From Sinohyriopsis cumingii (Eukaryota > Mollusca > Bivalvia > Unionida > Unionidae), in contig CM068832.1 of the NCBI GenBank assembly GCA_028554795.2, forward strand, positions 88,563,011 to 88,627,010: a stretch of 64,000 nt of DNA, given 5' to 3'. The notes below the pieces were generated by a model. That model did no database searches and had not been told where the DNA came from. It saw only the letters and a list, made by a program, of their open reading frames with translations. A program made the position numbers and the translations under genes. Below, piece by piece: positions 1 through 17,200 of the stretch (position 1 is its first letter; every line of letters begins with the position of its first letter).

Positions 1-387
1 CTGCTACCGTTAGGTAATATGTGTTTAGTGCATTTCTTTTATCAGATGTTCATCGTCTAACTTGCATAAATTTTCAGTTTGAAACACCTCTGAGAACCTC
101 CAGTGATACAGAAAGCCTTACGGCGAGATATTCGCAAGATTTTGCGTAGGAATACGGACGAATATGTCGGTCAACATGTATAGTATACAGGACTTAAAAT
201 ATTTATTCACATAATGTGACTATCTTTGCTTTAATGGTATATATGAAAACATTTTCATATAAAGTTATTTTATTGGTTAACATTTTTCTATACGTGTTTG
301 AATGTATACATTGCCCCCATCGATGGCCCCAGTTCTGAGTCATTACGAAGAATTGAATAGATGCCTACATGTGCATTTGGTGTTTAT

Positions 388-388
<1 letters not shown>

Positions 389-436
<48 letters not shown>
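389..436. repeat. (AG)n microsatellite
   Basis: Uninterrupted AG dinucleotides. The Arg-Glu open frame that crosses it is an artefact of the repeat. Confidence 0.98.
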
Positions 437-2177
<1,741 letters not shown>

Positions 2178-2475
2178 CGTGTCGGTGGCCTAGTAGTTAC
2201 AGCGTCCGACTCGGATGCGGGAAGTTGCATGTTCGAACCCAGGCCGAGTCATACCAATGACTTATTTAACAATGATACTAACAGCTGCCTGATATGCGCT
2301 CAGCATTAAGAGGTTAGTATTAGGACTGGTCATCCTGGTTTCAGGATAATGAGTCTAGGTGGAACATCATGCTACATGTCTGCGGCATGATGTCCCAGTG
2401 CTAGACATAACTATCACTGCAGATATGACTGAAAAAAACTTAATGAAACACACCCGCACACACAAACACACACAT
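2178..2475 (+). mobile_element. tRNA-derived SINE, family 1
   Basis: The head is tRNA-like, with an A-box-type segment (GGCCTAGTAGTTACAGCG) near 2187 and a B-box (GTTCGAACCC) near 2231. A conserved body follows (GGTTAGTATTAGGACTGGTC, then a GCTACATGTCTGCGGCATGATG segment and a CAGTGCTAGACAT segment), with an A- and CA-rich tail. The same head, body and tail order recurs at 4.4, 12.4, 26.1, 31.1 and 35.0 kb, so it is a family and not a tRNA gene. It carries no coding capacity and must be mobilised by a LINE in trans. Confidence 0.88.
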
Positions 2476-3490
2476 TTAAAAATCAGGACATAATCTATAC
2501 AGGAATTATATTTATTTTGTCAAGACAGTATTTGACACTTCCTATACTTTGCTTCTTTCCAAAAATTGGATCTCACTATGGTAACCATTACTCTCAACAG
2601 CAATGTTCATTACTGAATTGAAAGTGCCACAATGCTCAATGCACTTTTCACGGGAAGAAGGTTTTGAGGATGACAAACGTGATGTAGGAATGACATATGT
2701 TTTGTATCCAGATGTTATTTCAAAATAAAGCCCGCAACTAGTCACATTTAACATGACCAACTGTTGGTGCCAGCAAATATTAAATGCTCTGTAAGTGTAT
2801 TCAGTAATTACATTAAAGTCAATTAAGCATGTGACATGTTTAAAACATTCTCATACAAGGTACATGCTATTTTCTATGTATCAAAAATGTACTGATATGA
2901 TTTTTAAATGTTTCATTATTTTGGTACCATAGAAAAGTCTATTGATATAGACATGCTAAACGTAAAATGTAGTAAGGAATTGTTACATGTTGTTCATTTG
3001 ACACTCATGCATACACTCATGTAGGTGGACGAAAGTATTTATAGTAATTGACTGCATAATGGCATGTTTTTATGGTAGAAGTTTGTATTGTTATACATGG
3101 CTATATTAGAGGCTTAAGTAGCTCTTTACAAAATTTTAAATTGAAATATATTTACAGTCTATTAAAATATCATATTACAACAAGGAGTTTGATTTACAGT
3201 CTTGTATACACATCTAGGCTATGTAGCAACCTTGTTAAACTAAGTTTAGATATCTATATTTTAGTAATATTATTGTGAGCCAGATCAATTCTGACAAAGT
3301 TGAATCTGCTATGTAGTAATATAACAACACTAAATCCGGTTCATTTCACCAGCCTTATAAACCAATACTTTCACAACAAATATAGTCTTGTACAAATAAA
3401 CATTTCATATATGCCATGCGATAATAATAGAGGCTACATGCGTATACTAACTTATTTCTCATTTCAACTCTTTTCATGAAAACAAATATC
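2476..3490. other. stretch without recognisable gene
   Basis: AT-rich sequence with only short random frames. No repeat family or gene recognised. Confidence 0.5.
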
Positions 3491-3493
3491 AGA

Positions 3494-3545
3494 TGTACAT
3501 ACATACATACATACATACATACATACATACATACATACATACATT
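3494..3545. repeat. (ACAT)n microsatellite
   Basis: Tetranucleotide run, the reverse complement of the (GTAT)n arrays near 21.5-21.8 kb. The Met-Tyr-Val-Cys frame across it is an artefact. Confidence 0.95.
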
Positions 3546-4374
3546 CATACATTCAGAAATATCACTACTTAAATATAGTTTATCTCTCTCTCTTTGGGAG
3601 CTAAACATCACCTAGATTATGAATGAAATACTGTACATGATTACGATGACTTCCAATCTGTGTTCGGCTGATCCTAACTTACTTAAATCTATAGTGGCCC
3701 CAGCAAGAAGAAATTATTTTGATTTTACATTACATGCATCCTAACAGAGTCTAATCACCTGAACTGACCCCAAGTAGGCAATATAGTAATATTCTCACAT
3801 TCATATGTGTATGACTGTATTTTCAACTTAAGAACACCAGTGCAAGATTGCTACTCATGCTTCACATCTGACCTTTATAATGACTTCCGAATATATTGAC
3901 AATTTACTGGGAACATAGGGCACACAAAATATAAAACACTTCCTTGTTTACATCGCCATGTGAAAATATTGGATTCCAGAAATCAAGTTAAACATTAATT
4001 GCAACATGTTTACATATTGAATCGAGCAGTGGTTTACGTTAAATGTCCCACATGCATATGGTTGTTTTGCAACTTGAAAGTTAAAACAGTATTCACGGTA
4101 TTTCTTTTTGACTTAGTGCTTTAGTGTAGGATTGAAAATTCCATCATTGGGATTACAAAATTGCATCTAACACTCAGTACATCCTTGTGTATGACTTTAA
4201 ATCCTAAGCTTTGAATTGAATTTTGGTATCCTAAACAAGATCATATGATGGGTTATATCAGTATTACATTGAGCGTTTCAATGTCGACATGGGAAGGTAG
4301 TCACAACTGATAATCAGTAGAGTAATATTACTAAGTGTGTGTGATTTGGATTTTTAATGTAGATTTAACAACTT

Positions 4375-4602
4375 GTCAGTCATACCGCTACAACATATGC
4401 AGTGTGGCAGCCTTTAGAGATGTCTTTCACTGGGGCATAATGCTGCAAACATGTATTATGATGTCTAACCCTGTCACATTACCCTGACAGCAGGCAGACT
4501 AGTCCTAATACTAACCTCTTTTAGCACCATTTATATAAACTCTGTTGTGACTAGGCCAGGGTTCGAACCAGTGACCTCCTGCTCTAACCACTTATGCAAA
4601 AT
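4375..4602 (-). mobile_element. tRNA-derived SINE, family 1
   Basis: Minus-strand copy of the same SINE as at 2.18 kb. The reverse-complemented B-box lies near 4559-4568 and the A-box near 4580-4600. The body segments (GGTTAGTATTAGGACTAGTC and a hypervariable ATGATGTC region) appear in the expected order. It is more diverged than the other copies, so older. Confidence 0.8.
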
Positions 4603-4784
4603 GTAATATGACTATGAATAAGGCATTTATAATGAGATTTGATTTAAATACAAGGTTAACGTCCTATAAGAAAGACAACACTGAATTTTATTTTATATTT
4701 TAGAGGTAGTATGAAGCATAGCTGTAATAATCTTACTGCATCATATTTCTTAAATGACAAAATGAATGCTTGAATGTCACTATG

Positions 4785-5530
4785 GAAATAGGGTAATGTT
4801 ACTATACGTGTTTTGGGATTGACAATGTAGTATAATTACTACATCAGGTTTTTTTATATCCAACAAATCAGCATTACACTGCCACGTGGAAATAGGGTAA
4901 TATTACTTCATGGTTTTTGTGATAAAGAAAGTAGTATTATTATGACACCAGGTTTAAGAGATTACAAAATAAATACTTGGAAATAGGGTAATGTTACTAC
5001 ATGTGTCTTGGAGACAAGTTATGTAGTATACTACTACATCCGCTGTTTGAGCTTACAATATCGGTGCCTGGAAATTGGGTAATGGTACTAAATGGGTTTG
5101 GGGGAATATCAGGAGTGCTATGTAGTATTGTTACTACATTAGTTGTAGTATGTTACTTCATCCGGTTTTTAAGCTCACAATATCAGTGCCTGGATTAATA
5201 GGGTAATGTTACTACATGGGTTTGGGGGAATAGCAGGAGTGCTATGTAGTATTGTTACTAGATCAGTTGTAGTATTGTTAATACATCAGATTTTGGAGCT
5301 AACAATATCAGTGCCTGGATTAATAGGGTAATGTTACTACATGGATTTGGGGGATAGCAGGAGAGCTATCTAGTATTCTTACTACATCAGTTGTAGTATT
5401 GTTACAACATCATTTGTAGTATTGGTACTACATCAGGTTTTGAAGATCACAACTCAGTACCTGGAGATAGTGTAAGTTTACTACATGTGTTGGAATAAAC
5501 CATGCAGTATTCTAAGTAGTAAAATTCCTT
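4785..5530. repeat. nested minisatellite, 91-143 bp units
   Basis: Seven units each start near ATAGGGTAATGTTACTACAT, at about 4791, 4895, 4986, 5077, 5201, 5326 and 5469. Unit length grows from about 91-104 bp to 124-125 and then 143 bp. The growth comes from an internal 23-bp sub-repeat around GTAGTATTGTTACTACATCA that is present once in the first units, twice in the next two and three times in the unit from 5326. The sub-repeat is palindromic (ATGTAGTA-TTGT-TACTACAT). Confidence 0.9.
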
Positions 5531-5589
5531 TAACAAGTAAAAACAAGCAATTATATTTTCTTCTCGACACAATAATAACAATAAATCTT

Positions 5590-6330
5590 TTGGTGAAGGT
5601 CCCGTGTTGATATAGCCAACCATTTCGGAATAGTAGAGATTACAACGTTTACAAGATAACCATCATTGCTGCCATAGTAAAGGTCAATTTGTATCATTGT
5701 CATTTAGGACCAACTAGACGCCAAAATAACTCTTCTGATAAAATCCTCATGTCAACTGACTTTCCTTTTAATAGAATATACATCACGATTTTCGGGTGGC
5801 CGACACTGATGGCAATATTAGATGTCAGATCAACGCCATTTTCGAATAAAGGACCAATAAGACAGTATCAGAAATCGTCCAGTAAAAGGAGAGGTAGTGA
5901 TAGATATAAAATAATCGTACAGTGAAAAGACCATGCTAACACGATCATTCAAGCAGGAGATTAAAATTAGTAATAAGAATTTTAAGATTGGCCACTGTGA
6001 TGGCCGTAATGGACGTCCAAATGACACCAGTTTCATTCAGGACCAGCTAGACAGTAAATGAAGTATATTAGTAAACATCCTGTGTTAATATGAACATCCT
6101 GTCATGAATGAAAATTTGCAAGTGGATATGCGAGCAGTACCATTTTTAGTTAGGACAAAGATAGGTCTCCTGATGATAAACAAATAAATAAATATTACTT
6201 CTGTTCACAAGGTGTAGTGATAACAATATTTTTAAGATGGACGTTGTAGCTGCAATGCTGGATATCAGATCAGCATATATTAAGAAGTCGTTCAGCAAAA
6301 ACCCATGCATAATATCACATTCGTAGTCTG
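5590..6330 (-). repeat. composite 142-bp-unit repeat, minus copy
   Basis: Reverse-complement copy of the family described at 46.7 kb. Diagnostic words are GGACCAACTAGAC near 5706, GGACCAATAAGACAG near 5851 and GGACCAGCTAGACAG near 6039. Each is followed or preceded by the GGCCATC / GACGTCC / TGGTGTCA-type segments of the unit. Spacing is about 145 and 188 bp. It is the only copy in the window with this orientation. Confidence 0.75.
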
Positions 6331-6559
6331 GGACAGAGACCAATGAGAGGGAGATTAACTACAAAAAATACTTATTTTGGACAACAATGTCTTATAAATG
6401 ATTTTGCAGTTTTTGAATCAAAACATTATTAGAAACAATTGCAATAAACTGATTTAACAAAGTAAATTATGAAATGCAGAAGGATAGGGACACTTCCTAA
6501 AATTTCGGACAGATTAATACTGATAACACTGTGTGCCTTGGATCATTAAGGTACAAGCA

Positions 6560-6928
6560 TGATGTACCTAGTTTACTTATAAAGAAACATGATTTTGCAT
6601 ACTGTGCCAAGTTTACCCATCAAGCCACATGATTATGCATGCTGTACCAAATTTATCTATCAAACTAAATGACTATGCATACTGTACCAAGTCTACCCGT
6701 CAGGTCACATGAAGTCATGCATGCTGTATCAAGTTTGCGCATCAAGTTACACGAGTATGCTTTATGTACCTAGTTAACCCATTAAGTTGTATGACTATGC
6801 ATGATTTACCTTGTCTACTCAGACTATACGAGCTGTGCCTAGTTTACCCATTATGCTACATGGCTATGCATGTTGAACATTGTCTACACATTAAGTTACA
6901 TGACTATGCTTGATGTTCCTAGCTTACT
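6560..6928. repeat. 40-bp minisatellite, about 9 copies
   Basis: A diverged unit close to TGTACCAAGTTTACCCATCA followed by AGTTACATGACTATGCATGC recurs at about 6563, 6603, 6643, 6683, 6725, 6765, 6805, 6834, 6874 and 6914. The period is 40 bp, except for one shortened unit of about 29 bp. Confidence 0.9.
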
Positions 6929-7304
6929 GCATATTTCCTCGTTTTGAAGCCCCATTCTACTGAGAGTTAGATCAGGACACCTTTAAATGAGTCAGACATT
7001 ACAAAATATGTATGTAATTTAAATTCTGAAGAAAAGGAAATATACTTGAAAGATGGAAACAAGGAGCGATGTAGGAAATGGAAGATAAGGAACAAGAGAT
7101 ACCAGTGCAGGAAATGAACTACATTTTCAATGAATTTATTACAACCATGTACTATTTTGATCTGGTATATTTTCGCTTATTCATGTATTATGAATTTTTA
7201 GTATAAAATTCAATTTACTACATAGAAGTTGTTTAAATAATCTAGTCGAGTATAACTTTTTGTCTCATTAAAGTAAAGACTGTAGTATATGCAAAGGGCT
7301 GATT

Positions 7305-7314
<10 letters not shown>

Positions 7315-7361
<47 letters not shown>

Positions 7362-7406
7362 GAGTGTGTGTGTGTGTGCGTGCATGTGTATGTGTGTGTG
7401 TGTGTG
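7315..7406. repeat. (AT)n followed by (GT)n compound microsatellite
   Basis: AT dinucleotides at 7315-7360, then GT dinucleotides with a few GC and AT interruptions to 7406. Confidence 0.97.
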
Positions 7407-7419
7407 ATATAAACACTTC

Positions 7420-8470
7420 TATAAGGCCAGATACATGATTGACGACTCTATCTCTGTAACCCTAGCCTTAACCCTAACCGCATAACAAAATTTTAATTCC
7501 TTGTAGCATTTTACATGTTTTAGGCTAGACAATAATTGCAATCAGGTAAACATTAAATTAAATAAGATGTTTAAAATCAGTGATTTTTGTTTACACATTC
7601 ACTATTAATATTTCTGGTCCTAATTTTGAGGTGACAGATTTTCGATATTCTAGTAAAAACTTCTTTGTAAAGGGCAGGGGTAAATTCCAATATGTCAAGG
7701 AAGAAAAATGCATGGCTGGCTATGTGCCAAGAGGTTCAATTCAGGATTAACTGTATGGCTTCACTCAAACTCGGACATACTAAGAATGAACTGCACCCTC
7801 TCATCTAACGTTTGTGATGTCAGCAAAGCATTTGCACAAGGAGAAAAAGTGCTTCAATTATTTAAGCTTATTATAGACACAGGGTGAACACAGAGAATAT
7901 TGTAATCATCTTTTATTCATGTGTATCAGCTTATAACATTTGTAAAATGTAGAAATACAAGTGACTGTTGATGTAAATTTTATCTTCCTTTATGTCTTTC
8001 TCTCCTACTGTTTGGAACTTCTGATGCAGTCATGTGCAGGGGCGTGCCATCATGCCCTATCCTATTTTGAGCCTCACATACATTTTCTAAGAGTGTTGTA
8101 TTGACAGATTAAATGACACAACTAGGAAGTTTTAGTTAGCCACCGAACTTAAGTTTCATATTGGCAGTGCTCTACAGAAATCGATGAGATGGGAGCTGAA
8201 TAGCAATACAATCTAATTCCCAAATCTACATATTGTCATTGATTTTGAATTTTGATAGTTACATATATTACGCAATTGTTTTGATTGAAATATACAATGC
8301 ATTAAAATCTGAAATACAGAACAAAAGTGTTATTTATTAATGTGTAGGCTATATTGATTTTGACAACACCCCTTAATCCCTGGGGAATGACACATTATAT
8401 GAGGTTGTATGATGAACCTGATTCACTGCAGGTATCTTCCTAGATCTTGTGACCCATACTATTTACAGTA
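7420..8470. repeat. segmental tandem duplication, copy 1
   Basis: Collinear with 8790-10200. Shared landmarks in order are AAGGCCAGA, TTGTAGCATTT, a CTTCTTTGTAAAG segment, CTCATCTAACGTTTGTG, GTAAAATGTAGAAATACAAGTGACTG, GATTGAAATATACAATGCATT and ACACCCCTTAATCCCTGGGGAATGA. No reading frame is conserved between the copies, so this looks like duplicated non-coding DNA. Confidence 0.85.
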
Positions 8471-8559
8471 AAGTCAAGGCAATTGAAATGTGACAGACAT
8501 ACTTGAATGCCATTTTCATATATGACTTTATTAAAAACAAAATGGATTTGTAGTTAGTT

Positions 8560-10200
<1,641 letters not shown>

Positions 10201-10964
10201 TGTCGCACGCCTGAGAAGCATGATACAATGTGTCTAGAATTTAGGCTTGAAGAATAATGAAAAGTTGTAAAAAAAGAATCAGAGGTGAGGGATATTGATG
10301 GTAAAATGGTAAAACAGAATTACAGAAAATGTACTGGCAATTCAAATGAATTTATTATTCCCATTTTCTCATGAAATGCTCCCGTTTTGTTTATTTAAGG
10401 CCATTTTTAAACACTTGAAAACCAAAGTTTATAACACTTCAAAATGTATAACACTGATAGCACAGAAGTGCAGAAAAATGTGAAGATAATTTTCGGCTGA
10501 CACATTTATCATAATGAAGAAAAAACATTCTCCTTCAGATGAATAAAAATCATTTGTTACAACATGGAATAAAAATGCACAAGTGCCAAAAGGCCAAACA
10601 GGAGATCATCATTTACCATGAACCTCAGGATTTCACAAAATTTAATGATGATATAATATCATCTTAGAAGTAATAAGTTTGAAGATAGACCATGTATCGC
10701 TATTCCATATATAAAGATTAGCTACCTTTATATTTAAGAGTAAAATGAAGATTTAAAAAAAAAGAAATATGAGAATGACAAATACTTGATTTCGACTAGT
10801 ACACTATTAGCAAGCTAACTGATGCTATCAAGACAACAAGTATGAGTTGTTCAAACTACAAACTCGAGGACTGAGTGCTGCTCTTATGTAACGCTTGTGC
10901 CATAAACAAAGTGTTTTTACAGGGAAATATAGTGTGATTTTGTATGACCTGATAAACTAGTGAG

Positions 10965-12385
<1,421 letters not shown>

Positions 12386-12678
12386 ACGCCGGTGGCCTAG
12401 GTGGTTTGAGTGTCTACCTAAGATGCGGGATGTTGCAGGTTTATACCCCGGCCGAGTCATACTAAAGACATTAAAATGATACTAGTAGCTGCCTCGCTAG
12501 GTATGCAACACTAAAATGTTAGGATTTGTCGGCATAGTGTCAGGATACTGTGACTAGCTGGGACATAATGCTACATGTCTGCGGTATGATGCCCCAGTGC
12601 TAGACTTTACTATAAACTGCCACATTGCAGACATCGTAGCGGTATGACTGAAAAATTGTTAAAGCCACTCATTGTACG
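12386..12678 (+). mobile_element. tRNA-derived SINE, family 1
   Basis: The head GCCGGTGGCCTAGGTGG is at 12388. The B-box is eroded (GGTTTATACCCCG near 12438). The body is well kept: GTAGCTGCCTCGCTAGG, GACTAGCTGGGACATAATGC, ACTATAAACTGCCAC and GCGGTATGACTGAAAAATTG. It ends in a TTAAAGCCAC-type tail. Confidence 0.87.
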
Positions 12679-12679
12679 T

Positions 12680-13990
12680 CTAAAGACAAATCACAGGGTG
12701 AAGTCGTTTGCACTTTCCTAACTGAAAAAGGTGAAGTTTACATTTTTAGGTGACTTAATCGCTCACATCGCCTGATAGCCTAAGCAATGAAACATTCATG
12801 TAAAAATACAAAACACATACGCAAAATGTAAAATGATTTGACATTTTAACCCACTTTTGATATGAGACTGGTAACATTTGATGGTTTACATTTGACTTAC
12901 ATGTCACAATTACTTCCCTATATAGTGTTTACGTTTGTTTGTTAATACAGTCTAAATCCTCATAAACAATGTCTTAATCTAAATTCTCTTCAAAGAAGAA
13001 CTCTGTTCTTATCATAGATTAACAAACATTTTCTTGAGAGACTAACTATAAGCACAATAATGTACCATGGGTCACAGATTTCACTTCTGAGCATGCATCT
13101 ATGTCAAATTACTCAAACTGCTAGTAAAATGCCCACAGCCAATAATACAAAAGTGTGCATGATCTAAAGGATAAGCAATGTCCTTAAATCAATTACAGGA
13201 ATAAATACATTTAAGCCCAGGATCAAGACGAAAAAAGGGAGGAAACAATAATCTAAAACTAAATTGTTACTACAGTCATGGGTACTGACTATGAAGCATT
13301 AATTGTGACCTAAGTCCAACCAGGCCAACTTATATATGGCTGATTATAGTCATACTTATACCTGGATGCCACACTTATTTCAACTATAATCATTAAATCT
13401 TATTGATGTTCATAGCAGGTAAAATGTGTGACAACCCTGAGAAAGTGAGTGGTGTTGTTCAAGGAGGTGCGAATTTTGGACCAAATGCTTGTGACAAAAC
13501 TAAATTTGCTTTTATCTTCCCTAATTATAGAGCATTTCAATGCAACACAATCTAATTATGATAAAATATAATTTGTATCAGAAAATATGTTTGAAAGAAA
13601 CATTGCTAAAATTAATTGTATTGTAATTTTTAATAAAAAAGTAATTTTCAACAAAAAAATAAACACAATGTTCTCATGAATTTAAAACAAGCAACTGTCA
13701 AATTTTAGACATCAAAGTTGACTTTGATCGATATTTAGGACAAGTGGTAGTTTGGGTCAATGCAAGTTCAGCAGTGAAGGGTGATAGATAATGGTGATTT
13801 CTGAGGTAAATTGCAATGTTCCTATTCAAATTTATATAACCTTCATCAGTAACAGTGTTCAGAATACTATAATGAAATATCATGTTCCACCAGGAGCTGT
13901 TGTAACCAGTTTTCTTAGGTGGTTCTCTGTTACTGTAAATATATTTATATTACATGTCATAGCTGTATCATTGTTTTTTATATGTGTTTT
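12680..13990. other. stretch without recognisable gene
   Basis: AT-rich sequence with no supported gene. The overlapping frames at 13698-14167 on both strands run into the SINE that starts at 13992, and no motif supports them. Confidence 0.5.
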
Positions 13991-13991
13991 A

Positions 13992-14240
13992 GGGGCCCCG
14001 AGTGGCCAGTGTCTAAAGCACTCACCGTTCCTGATCACTGCCATATCACCTCTGTCTGTGTGGGTTTGAGTCTCAGGCTCGGCTAACGTGCTAACTTGAG
14101 ATAGCTTGCCAGCAGCTTCTCGTGTTTTGATGGTTCTTCCTAAGGTTTCCCAGGGTACTTCATCCACCAGTTATACTGGCCGCCATGTATAGCCTGTCTT
14201 GTGCTGAAAAATGGCATTAAATCCTTCAAAAACAACAATT
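13992..14240 (+). mobile_element. tRNA-derived SINE, family 2
   Basis: A second SINE type, with a head starting GGGGCCCCGAGTGGCC, an A-box-like segment to 14020 and a B-box-like GGGTTTGAGTCTCAGG near 14063. A GC-richer body follows (CCTAAGGTTTCCCAGGG, TACTGGCCGCCATGTATAGC). The 3' end GCTGAAAAATGGCATTAAAT resembles the LINE-like tails of many lophotrochozoan SINEs. The body is unrelated to family 1. The name of the family is not known to me. Confidence 0.8.
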
Positions 14241-17200
14241 GTTATGTATGAAAGTACTATGATCTTAAATCTGATGATAAAAGCAAATTTTTTAAAACGT
14301 CAATTTCCATCAATCCGTTACGATGATCTTGAAATTTAACTCAATCTGACCTATATACTTTAGTTCCTTTGAAGATAATCATGATAATGGTAAGAATGAT
14401 AATAAATTGAAATCAAAATCTATTCCTGTAACTTTGTCTTCTGTCTATGATTATCTGCACTTCTCGAGGAATGAGTTATGATGGATGCATATGCATTTTG
14501 CCCATTTATTTTTTTATAAACGGGTTACTAGCTAAATCTGATAGGCTATTTGTTACTAACAAGTGAGCAATTTTGTTATTATACCATGATGATTTTCCCC
14601 AAATTTTATTATTTTTTCTTTCGAGACAAAATCTCTCCCCAATCAAAATATAAAAAATATATAAGAAAATCTTTAGGAATGTTAGAGTTTTTAGTGTCAT
14701 TTTTCCGGTAAATTTGAGTTTTTTTATGTACTAATGTTGTTATTTTAAAACACTTCTACTGGAGCATATATTACAACAGTGGCACGGGGAGTCGAAGGCT
14801 TGTGTGTAGGTGCGAAGTTGGACAAATCTTTAAAAGCCATATATTTATGGATGACGTCACCAAGATTTGTATGTGGGAACTGTATATGTATAGTCAAATA
14901 TCACGAAGGTCTGTGTATGGATGATACATGTATATGCTTATGACACAGGACAGTGACGTCTTCTGATGTCCAATCTAGGCCAACTATTAATCATGTGCTA
15001 ATAATAGCTGGGAGATAGCACATGTAATAGTCCATAACTCCGTATCACTTCAACAGAACATCAGTGAAACAAACATTACAAAAGACTTATTTGCCCAAGA
15101 AAGATTTTGTCAACACTGTACATTGATGTTGGCAATGGTGATGCTGCTGACTACTGTATATATGTATGGGAAAGTCCTAAGTCGAATAAAGTTCGTAAGG
15201 GCTTAGTGTTGAAGTGTAGAAGTATAAATAGCAATAGGCAGAGTTTTCCAAATTTGAGAATTTATTTTCTGCAGGAATATACGTGTTAATGTGAAAGTGC
15301 CATAACATATCACAGGCTGCCATGGCCATCCTAGTCAATAACAACTGCAAGTCCCACTAAATCCAGCTTAAGCTATAGTCTAAATCTACTTCCCCATTTG
15401 TTTGTAACACCCTCCAATTTAAAAAGCAAAAGGCACGAATGAGACCAGAGATGTTCAGAACTTAATCAGTTCATTTATTGATTTATTAATTTTAAACGTG
15501 ATTATGCCAAGGATGGTCCTAACAGTTATCATCTGAGCATTACACTTCAAACGAAGTTTTCAGTTTAAAAGACTACCATGCTTGTCAATCATTTCTGGTT
15601 CAAGTCCAAATTCAGTGAAGTGGTATATACAGGACTAAACATGCATGTACATAGAAGGAAAATGCTATGTTGTCTGCTTCCGACATTTACAATGTCAAAT
15701 CAAGCATACACAAAATAATGACAAATGCAAATTTCATATGGATTTATCAAGCGGTGTAATTTTTATATGGTGTAATTTTTATATTCATGAGTGGAAAGAG
15801 ATATAAAACTAAACTCTCAACATTATGGTAATTTACGGAACTGTGAACTGTTTTGACATGAAAAGATAATAAACAAAAATGTTCTCATTGGATGACAACC
15901 AATCAAAAGTCACGCGCCTTCTGATTGGCTAAGCGTTTGCACACCAGTCTACAACCCAAGGAGTGTCGCAAATTGTGTGAACAATACACACTGAGTGTAA
16001 ATGTCTGTCAGACATTATCGACTTTGTGAGGACTTTCAAAATAACGCGTAATTCATCATGTATCTTCATTCTCATTTGCCGACGAAACATTTCGAGGACT
16101 TGTGTAAGTCCTCACAATGTAGTCCAGTCGTCTAGATGTTGGAGTGCATTCAAACTCAGGTCCTCACAGGTATACCAAAACAGACCCCCCCCACACACAC
16201 ACACACAGACAAATTAAATCAAATTGATAACTTAGTTCATTAGACAAAATGAAAACTTTATCTCTTCTTTTAAAAATGAACATTAAAGCTGCTCTACCTG
16301 AAACACAAACAGACATGCAAACGCATATTGCTTCAACATGTTACGACAGTGATTTTCGAATTTCCCACTTCTGTCAATCTGAAAATGTTATCTACGTTTT
16401 GTGAGACAATAATTTAGTATGATAGTAATATTCTTCTTGTCTATTGTTTATTTGTTTATTCGCTCAGATTGAACCTACCAAGAGTTTCATTTCCTTGGTG
16501 ATTTCGCCACTAGTTAGTCTCATCACCGACCAGTGTCAACATTTAGGCGAACGTGGGATTGAGTGTGCCTGTATCTCAAACTAGCTGAAAGGAGGTGAAA
16601 TATCACGGACAGGTATTATTGTTTGAACAACATAAAACAAGTTGATAATTCGATGCAATCCAGCAACATGCGTCAAAACTTTCGTCTGAATTATAAGTCG
16701 ACAAAATTTTCAAATGATTTGGATTCATAAAAGTTGACATTACATTGCCCATATCAGATTGAAATAATAACTAATTTGTTTCTTAATATGTTATACTCTA
16801 TACGTTTTGTTAAAAGATTACTCATCTTGTAAAGATTGTCTTCCTAACTGTAGATTCTAAGAGTAAAATGCTAACATTTGTGTGCTTGTTTTTCTTAAGC
16901 TTTCTCCCCCACGTTCTTAGATTTCATTGTGGAGACGACGCACACACACACACACATAATTTAGTTTAGGTTATGCTCACGATTCACCATAGATCAACAG
17001 TGCTAATGGTATACAGAGGAAATAAATCCGACTGACGGTATTTTAATAATGTTGGAAACTTGGTAAAACAGGATGTACATCGACTTGCTATATTTCGTTG
17101 CGAAATATTATTTGTTAAAATACATGTTGCAGGTGAAAGTTTTGAAAAGACCTAGCTCATACTTGCATCACCTGAAACAATAATGTCCAGATCGTTATGG

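Noticed and set aside
6560-6928. CRISPR-like array
   Set aside because: The whole 40-bp unit repeats with no unique spacers, in a eukaryotic context.
7455-7483. Telomere-like CCCTAA words
   Set aside because: Only two imperfect units (CCTTAACCCTAACC); too short for an interstitial telomere array.
13791-14167. Overlapping 92- and 95-codon frames on opposite strands
   Set aside because: They run through a family-2 SINE and show no domain or splice support.
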